Shown piece by piece: positions 25,211 to 35,262 of a stretch of 64,000 nucleotides of DNA (within the stretch, counting starts at the first letter, position 1; each line of letters begins with the position of its first letter). Under the pieces are notes generated by a model, which was not told the origin of the DNA, did no database searches, and saw only the letters and a list, made by a program, of their open reading frames with translations. Origin of the DNA: Paenibacillus peoriae. Its GTDB lineage: Bacteria > Bacillota > Bacilli > Paenibacillales > Paenibacillaceae. The stretch is from the NCBI RefSeq assembly GCF_022531965.1, contig NZ_CP092831.1:331001-395000 (forward strand). Direction: 5' to 3'. Both the position numbers and the translations under genes were made by a program.

Positions 25211-26078
25211 TATTCAAGCTTTAAGTAAGTCATATGGTTCTCACCAAGTACTTAACGAGCTTCATTTCCACATTGATAATGGTATATTCGGACTGCTCGG
25301 AGACAATGGGGCGGGTAAGACCACTTTAATGAAAATTCTTGCCACTTTACTTAGATTCGACCGAGGGGAAGTTGAAATATTCGGATATTCTTTGAAAAAA
25401 GAACCGGATGCTATTCGTTCTTTACTGGGTTACTTGCCGCAGCATTTTGATTTTTTTCCAAATGTAACGATTTTGGAATCTATGAACTATTTTGCGGCTT
25501 TAAAAGGTATTCAAGGTAAACGTCATATTCAAGAGGAGACATCACAGCGATTAATTGAGGTGGGGCTTATCGATCAAGTTCATAAAAAAATAAAACAGCT
25601 GTCTGGGGGAATGAAGCAGCGCTTAGGAATTGCCCAAGCTATGTTAGGACAGCCTAAGTTGTTAATTGTTGATGAGCCTACGGTTGGACTGGACCCCAAA
25701 GAGCGAATTGCTTTTCGAAACTTGCTTCAGAATTATGGAGAAGGTCGGATTATATTGTTATCTACTCATATTGTTCCTGACGTTTCAAGCACATGTGACA
25801 AACTACTCGTTTTAAAAGAAGGCCGTAATCTGTATCAAGGGGCAATAGACGATATGATTCGAACTGTCGAGGGTAAAGTATGGTTGGTTGATGTTGGTAA
25901 ACATCAATTAGAACAATTAAGCCAACAAGCTCGAATCACCTCCATTGTACGGAAGGAAGGAAGAATTCAGGCTCGATTATTGTGTAACCATCCTCCAGAT
26001 TGTTGTACGGAAGTCACACCTGAAACGGCTAATCTTGAGGATGCGTATCTGTACATTTCCGATCCAGAGGAGAGTTAG
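25200..26078 (+). CDS. ABC transporter ATPase, BcrA-like
   Basis: The ~292-residue ATPase has Walker A 'GDNGAGKTT', signature 'LSGGMKQRLG', Walker B 'LLIVDEPTVGLDP' and H-loop 'LLSTHIVPDV'. Most likely start is the TTG at 25200, nine bases after GGAGG; an ATG at 25191 touches the binding site. It overlaps papB by 11 bp, so it is in the same operon. With the next two membrane proteins it forms an ABC-2-type transporter of the kind that gives self-immunity in bacteriocin clusters. That role is an inference. Confidence 0.85.
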   Translation: MTIDIQALSKSYGSHQVLNELHFHIDNGIFGLLGDNGAGKTTLMKILATLLRFDRGEVEIFGYSLKKEPDAIRSLLGYLPQHFDFFPNVTILESMNYFAALKGIQGKRHIQEETSQRLIEVGLIDQVHKKIKQLSGGMKQRLGIAQAMLGQPKLLIVDEPTVGLDPKERIAFRNLLQNYGEGRIILLSTHIVPDVSSTCDKLLVLKEGRNLYQGAIDDMIRTVEGKVWLVDVGKHQLEQLSQQARITSIVRKEGRIQARLLCNHPPDCCTEVTPETANLEDAYLYISDPEES

Positions 26079-26082
26079 CAGA

Positions 26083-26772
26083 ATGGGACAAGTAATCAGA
26101 GCCCTAGTTCAATTTGAAATTTTACTTTTGAAGAAAAGTATAGTGTTTTTTATAGCACTAACGTTTTCTTGTTTTTTAATTCCTTTATTTTTATATCTAG
26201 GAGCAGGGAATAAGAATAACGAGTTATGGATATTTTTGCATCATGGACAAATGTTCTTTACCATATTATTAATGCCGTTGATGTATTCTGTTCTTTATGA
26301 TGGCGAGAAGCAAAAAATGATCTCTTCTGTTATTATGCCTAAATTGCATAAAGGAGCCCAATATTTTTATTGTAAGAGTTGTGTATTATGGGGAGTGGTT
26401 TGCTTATTTCAGTTTGTCGCTTTAGCTATGATTTGTGTAGTTCAATGGACGACTCATGGTAAGGCTCCATTCTTGACACTGCTTCATCTAACAGTAGCGG
26501 GTGTAGCAACTATGGGATATTCTGTTCAAGTTACCGTCATATTGAACTTGCTCTTACGTAAACAACTGTATGTGAACATTGTAATGCTCGTCTACCTTTT
26601 AACCAGTATTACTATCAACTTGCCCTACATTTCAATCTGGTTTAATCCAGATTGGATTATTTCCAACTTCTTTACACGTTCGTTTGCTTTCGGGCGAATA
26701 TCCCTATTTTTGCTTATGTGGGTATTGATGAAAGTCAGTAATCATCTATGGATGGCGAGGGTACAAGAATGA
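26083..26772 (+). CDS. ABC-2-type membrane subunit 1 of the RiPP cluster
   Basis: The 229-residue protein has six hydrophobic segments and almost no loops, as in BcrB/EpiG-type immunity permeases. The start ATG lies downstream of AGAGGAGAG and four bases after the ATPase stop. It ends in an ATGA overlap with the next gene, so the two subunits are translated together. I recognise the architecture, not a named family. Confidence 0.75.
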   Translation: MGQVIRALVQFEILLLKKSIVFFIALTFSCFLIPLFLYLGAGNKNNELWIFLHHGQMFFTILLMPLMYSVLYDGEKQKMISSVIMPKLHKGAQYFYCKSCVLWGVVCLFQFVALAMICVVQWTTHGKAPFLTLLHLTVAGVATMGYSVQVTVILNLLLRKQLYVNIVMLVYLLTSITINLPYISIWFNPDWIISNFFTRSFAFGRISLFLLMWVLMKVSNHLWMARVQE

Positions 26773-27920
26773 ATGGAATTATAGTTCGTTTCTGGCTGCA
26801 GCTTTTGCTCCGAAGAGAACAAGCAGTAACCTTGCTCGTTTCCTTTAGTGTGGTTGTTTTATTCAATTTAATAATGAATGAAGGTATTGCAATAACTTAT
26901 AGTGTTAACTTGCTATTTGTAGCTTTTTTTTCTTTGCAGATTGCGAGTATACATAATCGTAATCATACAGAGCCGTATATATATATTTCTGTCTTTCCTA
27001 ATTACCGTCTAATCACTTATCAGCTTTATGTTTCTTTAATTCTTTCGTTTCCTCTCTTGCTCATGATGGTAGGACTTTTATGGAAATCATTCGCTGATGT
27101 ATCATTATGGAATTTGGTTATCATTGTGTTTTTTACTAGTTTTTTTTCGTCGATGTTGGGTCTCTTGTTGGGGCAGGTAGTAAGGCATTATGGGTTGGCC
27201 TTCACTTTTCTCATTGCTTTTTACCTTCCCATAGGTTTAGTTTCCTGGTCTTTTAATGAAAAATTTCGTTACATATCTCCTGTAGTAAATATATTCAACC
27301 CCTATTTGATCAACTGGCGAAATCTCTTTGGACTCTTAGGCTGTAGTTTATTATTTTACGGATTAGGCACATTGTTATCCAGTCGGCGCGGAGGTGGCAA
27401 AAAGTCTATAATCCCTTGGATCAGTATGGTCCTTGCTTGTAGTATACTGATTGGCGTATGGGGATATGAGAGGCTATTTAATGAGAATGTACAGACATCG
27501 TCGTTTCAAAAAATAACTGTGGGACAAACACAAGTAGAGTATAAGGGCATTAGTTCGTATCAGGCGAAGCAATTTGCCGCCCTCTTTGAAACGCTGTATC
27601 AAGTGGCTAAGAAAAAGGAGACACACCCGGTTCGCTATACCTTGCAAATCACCAGAATGCATTCCATGTCATCGTTCGAGCCGAAAATAATAGTACACCA
27701 TAATAATAAACTTCAAATTAATATTTATTCAAATAAGCTCTTAGAATTCAATCGTGGGATGGATTGGGCGAGTAAGTGGATTGATTACATTTTGCCGCAA
27801 ACGCCCCACTTGTCCAATGAGCAAGTTAACGCTTTTAAACGACTAAAAAATGACATTATTATGGAGGTTAGAGAAAAAAATCCTGGAAATGTCTATACAC
27901 TTCAGGAGAGTGAAAGCTAA
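26769..27920 (+). CDS. ABC-2-type membrane subunit 2 with large extracytoplasmic tail
   Basis: The 383-residue protein has about six membrane segments in its first ~220 residues. A last hydrophobic segment ('IIPWISMVLACSILIGVWGY') is followed by a ~150-residue soluble tail that should face outward. The tail has no Cys and no motif I recognise. Such a domain is unusual for a simple immunity permease and could bind or process the peptide. The start at 26769 has GAGGG seven bases upstream and overlaps the previous stop. Confidence 0.7.
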   Translation: MNGIIVRFWLQLLLRREQAVTLLVSFSVVVLFNLIMNEGIAITYSVNLLFVAFFSLQIASIHNRNHTEPYIYISVFPNYRLITYQLYVSLILSFPLLLMMVGLLWKSFADVSLWNLVIIVFFTSFFSSMLGLLLGQVVRHYGLAFTFLIAFYLPIGLVSWSFNEKFRYISPVVNIFNPYLINWRNLFGLLGCSLLFYGLGTLLSSRRGGGKKSIIPWISMVLACSILIGVWGYERLFNENVQTSSFQKITVGQTQVEYKGISSYQAKQFAALFETLYQVAKKKETHPVRYTLQITRMHSMSSFEPKIIVHHNNKLQINIYSNKLLEFNRGMDWASKWIDYILPQTPHLSNEQVNAFKRLKNDIIMEVREKNPGNVYTLQESES

Positions 27921-27978
27921 ATAGCGAGATTTCGTGAAGAACCGATAATAATAGATATAAAAGAAAGGGATGGAATGC

Positions 27979-29826
27979 ATGGAACGTGAGGCAGACCATG
28001 TGAATATAAGAGCTATATTTCATTCATTCCAATATTGGCCGAAGTTAACTAAGTTATTATGGAGTACAGAACCTATCTACTTTATTATCATTATTTTTGG
28101 CTATCTACTAAAAGGAATACTCCCGATTGCTAACCTTCTCTCCATACAGTATTTGGTTTCTGAATTAGAGACTAGCACGGTATGGCATAAGCTTCAAATA
28201 AGCGCAGTTTTCCCTGTAATTATCGTGATGTTTTCTAGTTTGCTTATTTCAAGTTTAATTGAATATTCTGATAAATTGTTCCAAATTTCACTGATAAATA
28301 AATTACAAACATTAATAGTATCACAAACATCGACATTTAATCTTGCGGATTTTGAAAGTCCGCAAGTACATAATCAACTCAAAAGAGTACAAAACGACTC
28401 AATAGATAGACCTATTCAGATCTATAAAGAACTCATTAATTTGCTAAGTTCCATGGTTACGTTATGCTCTAGTATCGCCATTTTAATAGCATTCAGATGG
28501 TGGGTCTTACTCATTCTTGTTGTTTCTCCACTAGCATCTTTTTATTCTTTATTAAGGTTCACACAAATTCAATATGTGGCCAAGAAAAAACGGGCTCCTT
28601 TACAACGTAAATCCAGGTATATTAATTACTTATTGACTAATGAGAAGTCTTTTAAAGAAGTCGTATTGTATCAACTTAGTGACTACTTTACAGCAAAATA
28701 TAAGGGCATTTTTGATGTTTTCTACAAAGAGGATAAGTATTTAGCCAAAAAACGTATTACGTTATATTTGTCTTTTCAAGTAATAAGTACATTATTTATA
28801 TCCATTGCTTTGATTATGATTATACAAATAGCATGGAAAGAAGAATTTCTCGTTGGCAGTATTTATGCATTAGTTCAAGCAGTATTATTAGCTAATCAAA
28901 ATATTAACACAGTATCTCAAGGATTGATTTCATTATGTGATCATAATCTGTATTTAGATGAATTATTCGCTTTTTTTAACATAAAACATAAACAAGACAG
29001 TTCTAGTATGTTGCTAAGAGAATCAGGTATACAAGCTGATTCAACGATAGAAAGCATAGAATTTAAAAATGTTTCATTTGCCTACCCAGATCAAAAAGAA
29101 TGGGCTCTCAAAGATATAAGTTTTAAAATGAGGCGTGGTGAATCTCTTGCTCTAGTGGGCAGGAATGGATCAGGGAAAACAACTGTGATAAAACTTTTAA
29201 CGGGATTATATGATGACTTTAAAGGAGATATTTTAATCAATTCAATCTCGATTCGAAATTATAATAAAGAAATGCTTTACAAGAAAGTAGGCGTTATATT
29301 TCAGGATTTTGTTCAATTCGACTTTTCAGTAAGAGAAAATATAGGTTTTGGCAGCATAGAACATCTTGAATTTGATACTAGGATATGGGAATCGGCACAA
29401 TATACAGGAGTAGATAAGGTAATACGACATTTTCCTAATCAATTAGAACAACAGCTAGGAAGAAACTTTGAAGGGGGTATACAGCTTTCAGGAGGGCAGT
29501 GGCAAAAGATAGCTATATCCAGAGCGCTCTTCAAAGATGCTGACGTTTACGTATTGGATGAGCCTAGTTCATTTCTTGATCCAGAGTCAGAAAAACAAGT
29601 ATTTCGCCAATTTCAAAATTTTGTTATTCATAGGCTTTGCCTCTACATTTCTCATCGTTATACCTCTGTTCTATATGCAGGTAAAATTTTAGTTTTGGAT
29701 AAGGGTCAGATTATAGAAGAAGGAACTCACCAAGAACTAATTGAAAGTCGAGGGCTTTACTATGATTTATTTTCTGATGAAATTAATACATTCCAGAAAG
29801 CGTTAGTTACTAATGATACACGCTAA
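27979..29826 (+). CDS. ABC exporter (fused membrane and ATPase domains)
   Basis: The ~615-residue protein is a half-size exporter: six membrane segments (~25-320), then an ATPase domain with Walker A 'GRNGSGKTT', signature 'LSGGQWQKIAISRA', Walker B 'VYVLDEPSSFLDP' and H-loop 'YISHRYTSV'. There is no N-terminal C39 peptidase domain, so it cannot itself cut the leader. It is the best candidate to secrete the modified peptide. The ATG at 27979 is better spaced from AAAGGG than the one at 27970. A strong terminator after it closes the cluster. Confidence 0.85.
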   Translation: MEREADHVNIRAIFHSFQYWPKLTKLLWSTEPIYFIIIIFGYLLKGILPIANLLSIQYLVSELETSTVWHKLQISAVFPVIIVMFSSLLISSLIEYSDKLFQISLINKLQTLIVSQTSTFNLADFESPQVHNQLKRVQNDSIDRPIQIYKELINLLSSMVTLCSSIAILIAFRWWVLLILVVSPLASFYSLLRFTQIQYVAKKKRAPLQRKSRYINYLLTNEKSFKEVVLYQLSDYFTAKYKGIFDVFYKEDKYLAKKRITLYLSFQVISTLFISIALIMIIQIAWKEEFLVGSIYALVQAVLLANQNINTVSQGLISLCDHNLYLDELFAFFNIKHKQDSSSMLLRESGIQADSTIESIEFKNVSFAYPDQKEWALKDISFKMRRGESLALVGRNGSGKTTVIKLLTGLYDDFKGDILINSISIRNYNKEMLYKKVGVIFQDFVQFDFSVRENIGFGSIEHLEFDTRIWESAQYTGVDKVIRHFPNQLEQQLGRNFEGGIQLSGGQWQKIAISRALFKDADVYVLDEPSSFLDPESEKQVFRQFQNFVIHRLCLYISHRYTSVLYAGKILVLDKGQIIEEGTHQELIESRGLYYDLFSDEINTFQKALVTNDTR

Positions 29827-29929
29827 CTGTGTATAGGGATTCTGGCATATATTTGGGCTGGGAACAGTATTATTTTTTACCTAGAGAAGTAGACTATGTA
29901 GAATATACGAGTCATAGTCACATACGAAC

Positions 29930-29967
29930 AGCGGAGCTTCTCTTAGGAAGAGGGGCTCCGCTTTTTT
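29930..29967 (+). terminator. Terminator of the RiPP cluster
   Basis: AGCGGAGC (29930-29937) pairs with GCTCCGCT (29955-29962), with CTTCTCTT/AAGAGG pairing inside and a T-run after. The remaining gap to 30275 is AT-rich and shows no gene I can support. Confidence 0.9.
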
Positions 29968-30275
29968 GCTTTCATGGATAAATTTATATATGAGTTAGAC
30001 AATATTGATGAGACAATGTACGAAGTTTTCTTTTCAGTCTATAGATTCGAGTCGTTGTAGCCGTAACCGAAATATTATATTTGATAGCAAGGAAGACACA
30101 GGCAGCGTATATTGGGAGAGGTTGCTTTATATATGACAGCTTATACGAAACGATAAGGTACTGCTTAGCAGTGGAACAAGAAAGAATAAAGATTTGTGAA
30201 AATAATGAAAAAACATACAGAATAAACCGATATATTTCTAGAATCACTTATCAGAAAAGAATTGGAGGTTTTAGG

Positions 30276-31058
30276 ATGAATGTATCATTTACATCATCTC
30301 AGCAATCGCCGTTCCGCATCGCAGATAACAACCCACTTGAATCACGGCATCCCCTTTCCAGTCAGACAGAAAGGAAGAGTATAGGTAAACCGCAAAATAA
30401 GGTTATTCAACAATTGACAGAGCAAAAGCAAAATTTGATGGAGAGGCGTTCGGACTATATAAGTAATGCTCTAAAACGTGGCCTCGGTCTGGAGGCTGTA
30501 AAAGCTGAAATGGAAAAGATAGATATGCAGATTCAACAAATTGACGAGAACATTCAGAAACAGTTAATGGAAGAACAAAAAAAAGCTTTTAGCATGGATG
30601 AGGAAAGTCAAAGAGAAGCTCAGGAAGGTAAAAAGGAACAATATACGCACAAGACTGCAGAGGAGCAAAAGCAAAGTCTAATCACATATACGATGCATAG
30701 TATTGTGTCAGCAAACAACGAGTTAAAGAATTCGAAAATCAATAAAATGGCACAAATTACGTTGAAAAGCGAAGCTAAAGGTTGGGAAAATACTAATCCT
30801 GCAAGATCAGCTACTTTACGTGAGAAGGCAGAAGGCCTTGATGGTAAAATTATGGAGATTGCCTTGAACATCAACGAGCGCATTAGTGAAGCAGTGAATA
30901 AGGAACCTACGATAACAGATCGAGATGAACCAAAGGATGAGAAGGAAGCAAGTATAGAGGTTGGTAGGAGGTGGACTGAACAAGAGCTCCATGCCTATAT
31001 GGACTCAGCTAAAGACAAAGCTAAGACTGCAGGTGTGAAGGTGAACATTGCTGTCTGA
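30276..31058 (+). CDS. Unknown coiled-coil protein
   Basis: The 260-residue product is very rich in Lys, Glu and Gln and has long predicted helices ('IQQLTEQKQNLMERRSDYI', 'MEKIDMQIQQIDENIQKQLM'), which should form a coiled coil over residues ~40-130. There is no signal peptide, membrane segment or Cys. I do not recognise the family, though the Gln-rich helix recalls FlxA-like proteins. The ATG at 30276 has TTGGAGG upstream; the frame is open before it but unlikely to be translated. Base use is AT-rich like the RiPP cluster before it. A terminator follows. Confidence 0.65.
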   Translation: MNVSFTSSQQSPFRIADNNPLESRHPLSSQTERKSIGKPQNKVIQQLTEQKQNLMERRSDYISNALKRGLGLEAVKAEMEKIDMQIQQIDENIQKQLMEEQKKAFSMDEESQREAQEGKKEQYTHKTAEEQKQSLITYTMHSIVSANNELKNSKINKMAQITLKSEAKGWENTNPARSATLREKAEGLDGKIMEIALNINERISEAVNKEPTITDRDEPKDEKEASIEVGRRWTEQELHAYMDSAKDKAKTAGVKVNIAV

Positions 31059-31089
31059 TCGGGATATTATGTGTATAGTACGGAAATTA

Positions 31090-31138
31090 GGAGGGTGCTT
31101 TCAGACGAACGCTATCGTTCAAAGAAGCACCTCCGTTT
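31090..31138 (+). terminator. Terminator after the coiled-coil gene
   Basis: GGAGGGTGCTTT pairs with AAGAAGCACCTCC, and GAACG/CGTTC pairs inside. The tail is only moderately T-rich. Confidence 0.75.
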
Positions 31139-31300
31139 ACTCTAATGGAAATATGAACAGCAGGACAACTATTATTATTTGGTAAAGTGGTTATTCACTC
31201 AATAAGTTTGTTTATAAAACAAAATATTTAGAAATACGTAACCAATTGCTTATCGTTTATTATAAATATTAATAAATATATTAAGTATTTAATGATAATA

Positions 31301-31330
31301 TTGACTATGATAAATAGGGTGTGTTATATT
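31301..31330 (+). promoter_or_regulatory. Promoter of the GH51 gene
   Basis: TTGACT (31301-31306) and TATATT (31325-31330) are 18 bp apart in very AT-rich DNA, 78 bp before the GH51 start codon. The rest of the 31139-31407 gap shows no gene. Confidence 0.6.
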
Positions 31331-31407
31331 AAAACCGTAAATAAAACGGCTTCTTAATCTTGGTGGTAGAACGGATTTTATTTTCGCATTCAGAGAGGAT
31401 GGTTTAG

Positions 31408-32922
<1,515 letters not shown>

Positions 32923-32960
32923 TTCTCTTCTGTAAAAGGGTACAGCTTCGACTGTACCTA

Positions 32961-33018
32961 AATAAGCTCGCATTCTCTCTTGTAAGAGTATTACAAGAGC
33001 GGCAATGCGAGCTTTTTG
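32961..33018 (+). terminator. Terminator of the GH51 gene
   Basis: AAGCTCGCATT pairs with AATGCGAGCTTTTT and CTCTTGTAA pairs with TTACAAGAG inside it, giving a long, very stable stem with a T-run. Confidence 0.9.
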
Positions 33019-33342
33019 CGTAAAATGAGCCATTTGTCCCTCCATAGATATAGGGTTCTGAGAGAAGGGTGGATTTTAAATAAATATTATGTTTATTACT
33101 AAATTTAACTAGACAAAGATGACCTTTATTCACTAAGTGCTCGTACTCCGTACATTTTTATGAAGTTAATTAGACCCAGTGCCAGACTTCCTAGGTGAAA
33201 AAAGACCCTATTATGTCGTTGTCAACGTACTGATATCTGAAATGCAGGGTGTGCAATCCGACTTAAATCCACGTTATACTTTAAAAGACAGTCTATTTAA
33301 ATCAGATGATGGCAGTAGCATTTCGAGAAAGGAATGATCTCT
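33019..33342. other. Intergenic region upstream of HSP90-family gene
   Basis: This 320-bp gap contains a candidate -10, TATACT (33275-33280), but only a weak -35. I see no heat-shock CIRCE inverted repeat and no gene. Confidence 0.4.
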
Positions 33343-35238
33343 ATGAGTCAAACAGACCAATATCGTTTTCAAGTGAACTTGGGCGGTATGATTGATATTT
33401 TGGCCAATCATTTATATAGCAGTCCACGAGTGTTTATACGTGAGGTTCTGCAAAATGCAACAGATGCGATCACGGCTCGCAAGGAGCTGCGGAAGGTTGC
33501 TGCTGAAAGTAAAGTATTGAAAGAAGACAAGACCCTTGAAGCTACAGCTTCTGAGAGTAACAACTATGAAGGCAAAGTCATCGTAGAGTTATCTGGTGCC
33601 GGGGAGCAACAGGTATTGATGATTCAGGATAACGGCATTGGGTTGTCAGAAGAAGACATTCACCGTTTTTTATCGATTATCGGTCAGTCTTCCAAGAAGG
33701 GAGCCGATTTGCTGGCTTCTGAGACTTCGTTTATCGGACGATTTGGGATTGGGTTGCTATCCTGCTTTATGGTGAGCGATGAAATTGTGGTGCTGACCCG
33801 CTCGGTGAAGGAAGGCGTCTCCATGGAATGGAGAGGGAAGCCGGATGGGACGTATACGATTCGTCGATTGGAGACCGAACTGCCTGTAGGAACGCAAATT
33901 TATTTGCGCTGCAAGCCGGGAAGTGAGTTTTATTATGAGCCGGCGCATGTAGAGGAGTCTTTATTCTATTATGGTGCGTTGCTGCCGTATCCGGTCATAC
34001 TGTCTGTAGACGGGGAGACCAAGCGCGTCAATCTTCCATCGACGAGCTGGATGCAGGACCCAGAACAATTACGGAGCCGCCGTAGTGAGGTGCTAGATTT
34101 AGGCTATCGCCTGATGGGCGAGCGCTTCAGTGATTTTATACCGTTGCGGACGGCATCGGGCAGAACAGGCGGGATTGCATTCATTTTGCCTCGTAGTGTT
34201 AATCTGAACAGCAAGCGGCTGCACCGGGTGTACTTGAAGCATATGTTGGTGTCCGATAAGGCGGAAAATGTATTGCCAGAATGGGCATTCTTCATTAAAA
34301 GCCTGATTTGGACAGATGAATTGCAACCAACGGCATCACGTGAATATTTTTATGAAAATGAGCAGCTTGATGCGGTTCGTTCTGAATTGGGGACCTGTAT
34401 TCGGGAAGAACTGCTACGCATGGCGGAATATGAACCAGACCGTTTGCAACACTGGATTCGTTTGCACGAGCTGTCCATGAAGGCGCTCGCGGTCGAGGAT
34501 GATGAATTTCTGCGGATTATGCATCGCTGGTTTTCCTTCGAAAGTACATTTGGGCGGCGTGAACTGAGTGAACTGATCCGAGAGGCGGGCGGACGTCCGT
34601 TGCATTACACATCGACAGTAGATGAGTATCGTCAGATTACGCATGTGGCGGCGGCGCAATCCATGTTGGTGATCAATGGCGGCTATATTTATGATTCAGA
34701 CATTTTGGAAAAGCTGCATTGGATTGACCCTAACCTGCAAACAGAGCGTCTTAGCCCTGAGGAAGTATCTCTATCATTTACCGGGCTAACACAGGAAGAG
34801 CGCGAGAATTATTACGGTGTACTACGTGTCATGGATGCTGCTTTGCAGCCAATGCGTTGTCGCGCTGAGTTGAAGCGTTTTGAGCCTGCGAGTTTGCCAG
34901 TATTGTATACCATTTCTCAGGATGCACTGACCTTGCGCTCCATGGAAAACACGGTTGAGGAGACAACCTCACTTTTTTCCAATGTGCTTGATAGTCTGAA
35001 AGCAGGAGTCCAGCAAAATTCGGGCTACTCCACTTTATACTTTAATCTGAACAACCCGGTGGTGGCCCGAATTCTTGAAGCTACCGATACGCAGATGGTT
35101 ACGGCTGCTACAGAAATGATGTATGTGAATGCGCTTATGATGGGTCACTATCCGATGAACCGCAGTGAGCTAGGGCTGATGAACCGGAGTGTACTGCATT
35201 TTATCAATTGGGGATTAGGGAACGGACAGAATACGTAA
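33343..35238 (+). CDS. HSP90-family GHKL ATPase
   Basis: The ~631-residue protein has the N-terminal ATP-binding fold of HSP90/HtpG: 'FIREVLQNATDAI' (Glu34, Asn37, Asp41), 'IQDNGIGLSEEDI' and 'FIGRFGIGLLSCFMVSDEI'. The middle segment is HtpG-like ('SREYFYENEQL', 'LHELSMKALAVEDDE'), but the C-terminal part diverges from true HtpG, so it belongs to the separate 'HSP90 family protein' group. It may act as a dedicated chaperone. I chose ATG 33343, ten bases after AAAGG; an ATG at 33334 is too close. It forms a two-gene unit with the next gene, 24 bp downstream. Confidence 0.85.
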   Translation: MSQTDQYRFQVNLGGMIDILANHLYSSPRVFIREVLQNATDAITARKELRKVAAESKVLKEDKTLEATASESNNYEGKVIVELSGAGEQQVLMIQDNGIGLSEEDIHRFLSIIGQSSKKGADLLASETSFIGRFGIGLLSCFMVSDEIVVLTRSVKEGVSMEWRGKPDGTYTIRRLETELPVGTQIYLRCKPGSEFYYEPAHVEESLFYYGALLPYPVILSVDGETKRVNLPSTSWMQDPEQLRSRRSEVLDLGYRLMGERFSDFIPLRTASGRTGGIAFILPRSVNLNSKRLHRVYLKHMLVSDKAENVLPEWAFFIKSLIWTDELQPTASREYFYENEQLDAVRSELGTCIREELLRMAEYEPDRLQHWIRLHELSMKALAVEDDEFLRIMHRWFSFESTFGRRELSELIREAGGRPLHYTSTVDEYRQITHVAAAQSMLVINGGYIYDSDILEKLHWIDPNLQTERLSPEEVSLSFTGLTQEERENYYGVLRVMDAALQPMRCRAELKRFEPASLPVLYTISQDALTLRSMENTVEETTSLFSNVLDSLKAGVQQNSGYSTLYFNLNNPVVARILEATDTQMVTAATEMMYVNALMMGHYPMNRSELGLMNRSVLHFINWGLGNGQNT

Positions 35239-35262
35239 TTGCGTAATTAAGGGAGGATTCAA

